Of a DNA stretch of 64,000 bases, positions 60,952-64,000 are shown one piece after another; within the stretch, counting starts at the first letter, position 1; the number at the start of each line of letters is the position of its first letter. Below the pieces are notes generated by a model, which ran no database searches, had not been told where the DNA came from, and was given only the letters and a program-made list of their open reading frames with translations. Location of the stretch: positions 25,575,001 to 25,639,000 of the forward strand of contig NC_059478.1 of assembly GCF_018139145.2 (NCBI RefSeq), read 5' to 3'. This DNA comes from Gymnogyps californianus. Taxonomy: Eukaryota > Chordata > Aves > Accipitriformes > Cathartidae. Both the position numbers and the translations under genes were made by a program.

Positions 60952-63900
60952 CTAAAAGAAATGAAGCAAGCAGCAGATTAGGTCAAAAGTTCAAGGATGA
61001 ACTTGCTGAGCCTAAGCCTCCACTGTCTACCTTTTGTGACACCTCTTATCATGTGGAGAAACTGCTGCTATTCTGATTTAATAGCATTTTACTTATTCTT
61101 GCATGGGTACAAGCAGTGGCACAAGGCAGCAGAAAACAGGTTCATGATACACAAACCTAGGCAGGAAAACACATTGGCAAAAATGTTCAGGCACTGGATT
61201 TCATCTGTCTTTGACACCAATGGCTCCAAGCAACTCCAAATCATGCAGGTTTAAAACACAAAGAATCGGGCAGCTCATTTCTGCTCAAAGCCACAGTCAC
61301 AATGCCAAACTCTTCCAATACAAGGGTCAGTTTGTGTTCGAAAGGGACAACAGGACACCTGACCTGACCATGAGGTCTCTAAACCAAAGGGAGGTTGGAA
61401 TACCATGTCCCAGAGTGTTAGTAACATTGGAGTAAGTGGGGAATAGTTCCTATTATCTCTGTCTTTCCCTGCAGGCTCAGTGGATGGCACCTCCTTCAAG
61501 TACAGACTTTTCACTTGATCTTTCAGGTCAGAGACTGTAGATCTGATTGAAGCAAAAGGATAACACTGACAGTCCCTTAAGCTTAGCAATGCCTACTGGA
61601 ACAATTATTGGGGGTGGGGATGGGGTGGGAACGACTTTGACGGGGTTTCTGACAAAGTCATGCCTCATAGCAGCAGAAGGCAGTTCTGCTGAGCAATTAA
61701 ATTGTGTTTTCAGCAGAACGGTCTGGCAGCAGAACCTCTGCCTCCCCACCTAGCCCTGTTCACATTGTTACCTCAGTTGTGCCAGCACAATTTTTTCCTG
61801 CAGCAGCACTGTGAAGCACACCACTTTAGGGGGAAAAAAACAAAACAAAACAGAACAATGACACACTTGTTAGAACCAGCTCGGCTCCCTGATCGGATTT
61901 ACAGCACGCCAACAATTGCAGTGGCAGAAATTCAGGAGGCAATGTGCTGTGAGGCCAGTGCAGGAAAAAGCAGAGGGGTGGGCACATTTTAAGCTGATGT
62001 CGACAGCAGAGACGCATGTCATGAAATCACAGCTTGACAATAGGTGGGACAGTGATATAATAAGGGAAGGCCTTAGGCTTTTATAGAAAGAAATAGGGAA
62101 TCGATATTTAATTACAAGAGAACTGCAATGAAGTTCCATTATTGAAAATATCTCACCAAGTTGATACAATATCCTTTATCAAAGAAAACCTAATAATAGA
62201 GCTACATTGACCTCCACACTCAGTGTCCACCAATACTTCTCCACTAATAAAGACAGACATTAAAAGGCTTACGGTCAAGAGGAAGAAAAATCAGAAAAAC
62301 AGACAAGGTATTAAGATATCCTTTAACTCCATTTCAGTTACCAAATTGCCATGAGTCTTCAAACAATTTGTGTGACTCACTCTCTCGGGTTCCTACTTAA
62401 TGCAGAGGAATAGTTCTTTAACAGGGTCAGAAAAAGGTTTCAAGGACCGTGGATGGAAAGCAGAAGGAAAGTCCCTTGTGTTATAAGCAGTACAACATTG
62501 TGTCTTGGTGATACTTATTTACTGTTCTGGAGAACACAGAGAATGAAAGATCCTGTCTGTATGAATACTTTATGATGACACCAAATCACGCTGTAGCCCA
62601 TGCGACATCAGCATTAGCCTGAGGGAGATGAATGGGAGTGTTGTGTTTTTCCTAATAATAAAAAAAAACCCCAAAACCATACCTGGGACACAGATACCTC
62701 ACAGAGACATTGCTGCCTTCCCCCAGAGGAGTGATGCATATTCTCTGGATGCTGTTTTACTGTAGCACAAAGCTGTATGGGGAAGCGAACGCTGGGTACA
62801 GTGACGTGAATCCTCAGCTAAACCTGTGACAGTTAGGACATCTGGCAGCTGTCCGAGGGCAGCCGGGGTTGGACAGAGGATACAATTAAACAGAGCCAGA
62901 AAGATCTAAGGATCCTCAACAAGGAAGCTCTGATGTCACTCATTTCTCTCCAGGGAGCAGGTCAGAGCCCTCGGGTAGGGGTGGGGGGAGAGCAAGGGCC
63001 AAGATAGTGGAGGTTAGAGGCACAAGCAAAGCTAGTTCCCACCAGCCGAGCATGGTGAGAAAGGAAAGTGAGGGCGGCTGGGGAAACTGGGAAAGAATTA
63101 GAGCTTAGGCAATTCAAATGAGCACCTCTTCTTGGAGGCACCGATTATGATTTCCAGTCATTTCAGCAAAAAGCAAGTAAGGTACTGTCCAACTAGCAAC
63201 CAGGAGAGCACGTGGAGTCCACCACTGCCCTGACAGGGGGCTTGGGTAGGAGACAGCAACACTCCTGATTAAACAAGGCGGATGAGATGGCTCAGGGAAG
63301 CCACGAGCTAATTCAGACCCTGCCAGCTCAGCTCCAAGGACAGCTGGGAAGGGAACAGCAGGTACCCATTCTCAATGCTCACATGGAATAAGCTGAAGGT
63401 GCTAACCCTCAGGATAGAAATGTCTCAGTAACAGAGGCTGCCATTTCTCCCCCTTCACTAGCTGTCTCAGAAGGACTGAACGCCTTGCCTGCACTTAGCC
63501 AGAGGTCCTCTCCAGGAGAGGGCAGACACTTAAGCCATACCCGCTTCAAGCTTTACCAGTTCAGGATTTAAACAGAAGACCTCACCTCACAAAGCTGACA
63601 AATCTACTACCTTCAGCATCAGTAAAGCCAGCACCATACTAGCCATGGAAATGAACTGTGCTCCGCAAGACAAATACTCTATCCAGGCAGGTACAAAGGA
63701 CAGCTGGCAAACAAGAACGGCAAGATGAGAGATCAGTCCCCAGCATCTCTGAGCTTGCCAATCCAGCCCCTGTAAAAGCAAGCTGCAACAGCAAGAGCTG
63801 TCCTGCGGAGCTCTGAACAGCCAGCAGCACCCTCCTGCGACACACTCCTGCAGCTCCCAGGCAGTTACTCCCCTTGAAACCCAAGAGCTGCACTTGTCCC

Positions 63901-64000
63901 TGCAGCAGCTCTCATGTGGCATGCACAGACCTGGGCATCCCCCAAATTCCCTGAAGCTGTATCCCCTCTACCTGATGTGGCCAAGCTTCTGTTGGGTGCT
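60952..64000. other. Right end: no firm gene, further minus-strand exon-like segments
   Basis: Two more minus-strand segments have good splice borders. 62698-62759 has acceptor GCTTTGTGCTACAG and donor GTGAG/GTATCT. 63586-63769 has acceptor CTTGCTTTTACAG and donor GTGAG/GTGAGG, and is open and hydrophobic until a TGA 4 nt before the donor. A segment from 61547, after acceptor TTTTGCTTCAATCAG, reads STVSDLKDQVKSLYLKE, coiled-coil-like, without a clear donor. Nothing is recognised on the plus strand. These would fit the upstream part of the same minus-strand transcript. Confidence 0.2.

Noticed and set aside
1..64000. tRNA, rRNA, CRISPR, insertion sequences and prokaryotic operon signals
   Set aside because: None was seen. 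The window has spliced vertebrate gene structure, and no cloverleaf or direct-repeat array was recognised by eye.

Overview
The window looks like a piece of vertebrate nuclear genome, most likely a bird or another sauropsid. Three observations support this. There is spliced gene structure with GT-AG introns and CpG-island promoters. The exon at 20.2-20.5 kb encodes the N-terminus of TESK2, a vertebrate kinase. No Alu, L1 or other abundant mammalian repeat is visible over 64 kb. The sauropsid assignment is an inference from low repeat content and strong GC contrasts, not from a diagnostic marker. Most of the window is intronic or intergenic, and most open reading frames over 60 codons are chance frames, especially in the GC-rich 28-48 kb part.

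Region by region. (1) 1-28.7 kb, minus strand: the 5' part of TESK2 (testis-associated actin-remodelling kinase 2). A probable non-coding first exon ends at 28594 inside a CpG island. The first coding exon is 20471-20250 and runs up to the kinase glycine loop. Everything left of 20249 is AT-rich sequence read as the next intron; no further TESK2 exon was recognised there. Intron 1 holds striking homopolymers (C31, C12, G15, G19). (2) 28.2-29.7 kb: a CpG-island promoter with several CCAAT boxes in both orientations and, on its plus-strand side, a TATA-like box followed by a pure (CAG)16 tract. It looks bidirectional. (3) 29.7-37.8 kb: GC-rich intergenic DNA with no supported gene and one small homeodomain-like inverted repeat. 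(4) 37.8-53.8 kb, plus strand: a complete five-exon gene for a 359-residue mucin-like type I membrane protein. It has a signal peptide, a Ser/Thr/Pro-rich ectodomain with six N-glycosylation sequons, one transmembrane helix and a 33-residue tail. I assembled it from splice sites whose phases agree throughout; it ends at an AATAAA at 53737. I do not recognise the family, so it is the best candidate here for an undescribed gene. (5) 53.8-64 kb: on the minus strand a series of segments with good splice signals and coding-like stretches, but with unresolved or interrupted frames. They could be part of a real gene, a decayed gene or a non-coding transcript.

The two supported genes are transcribed divergently from two separate GC-rich promoters about 10 kb apart. 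Nothing in the sequence shows that they share a function.
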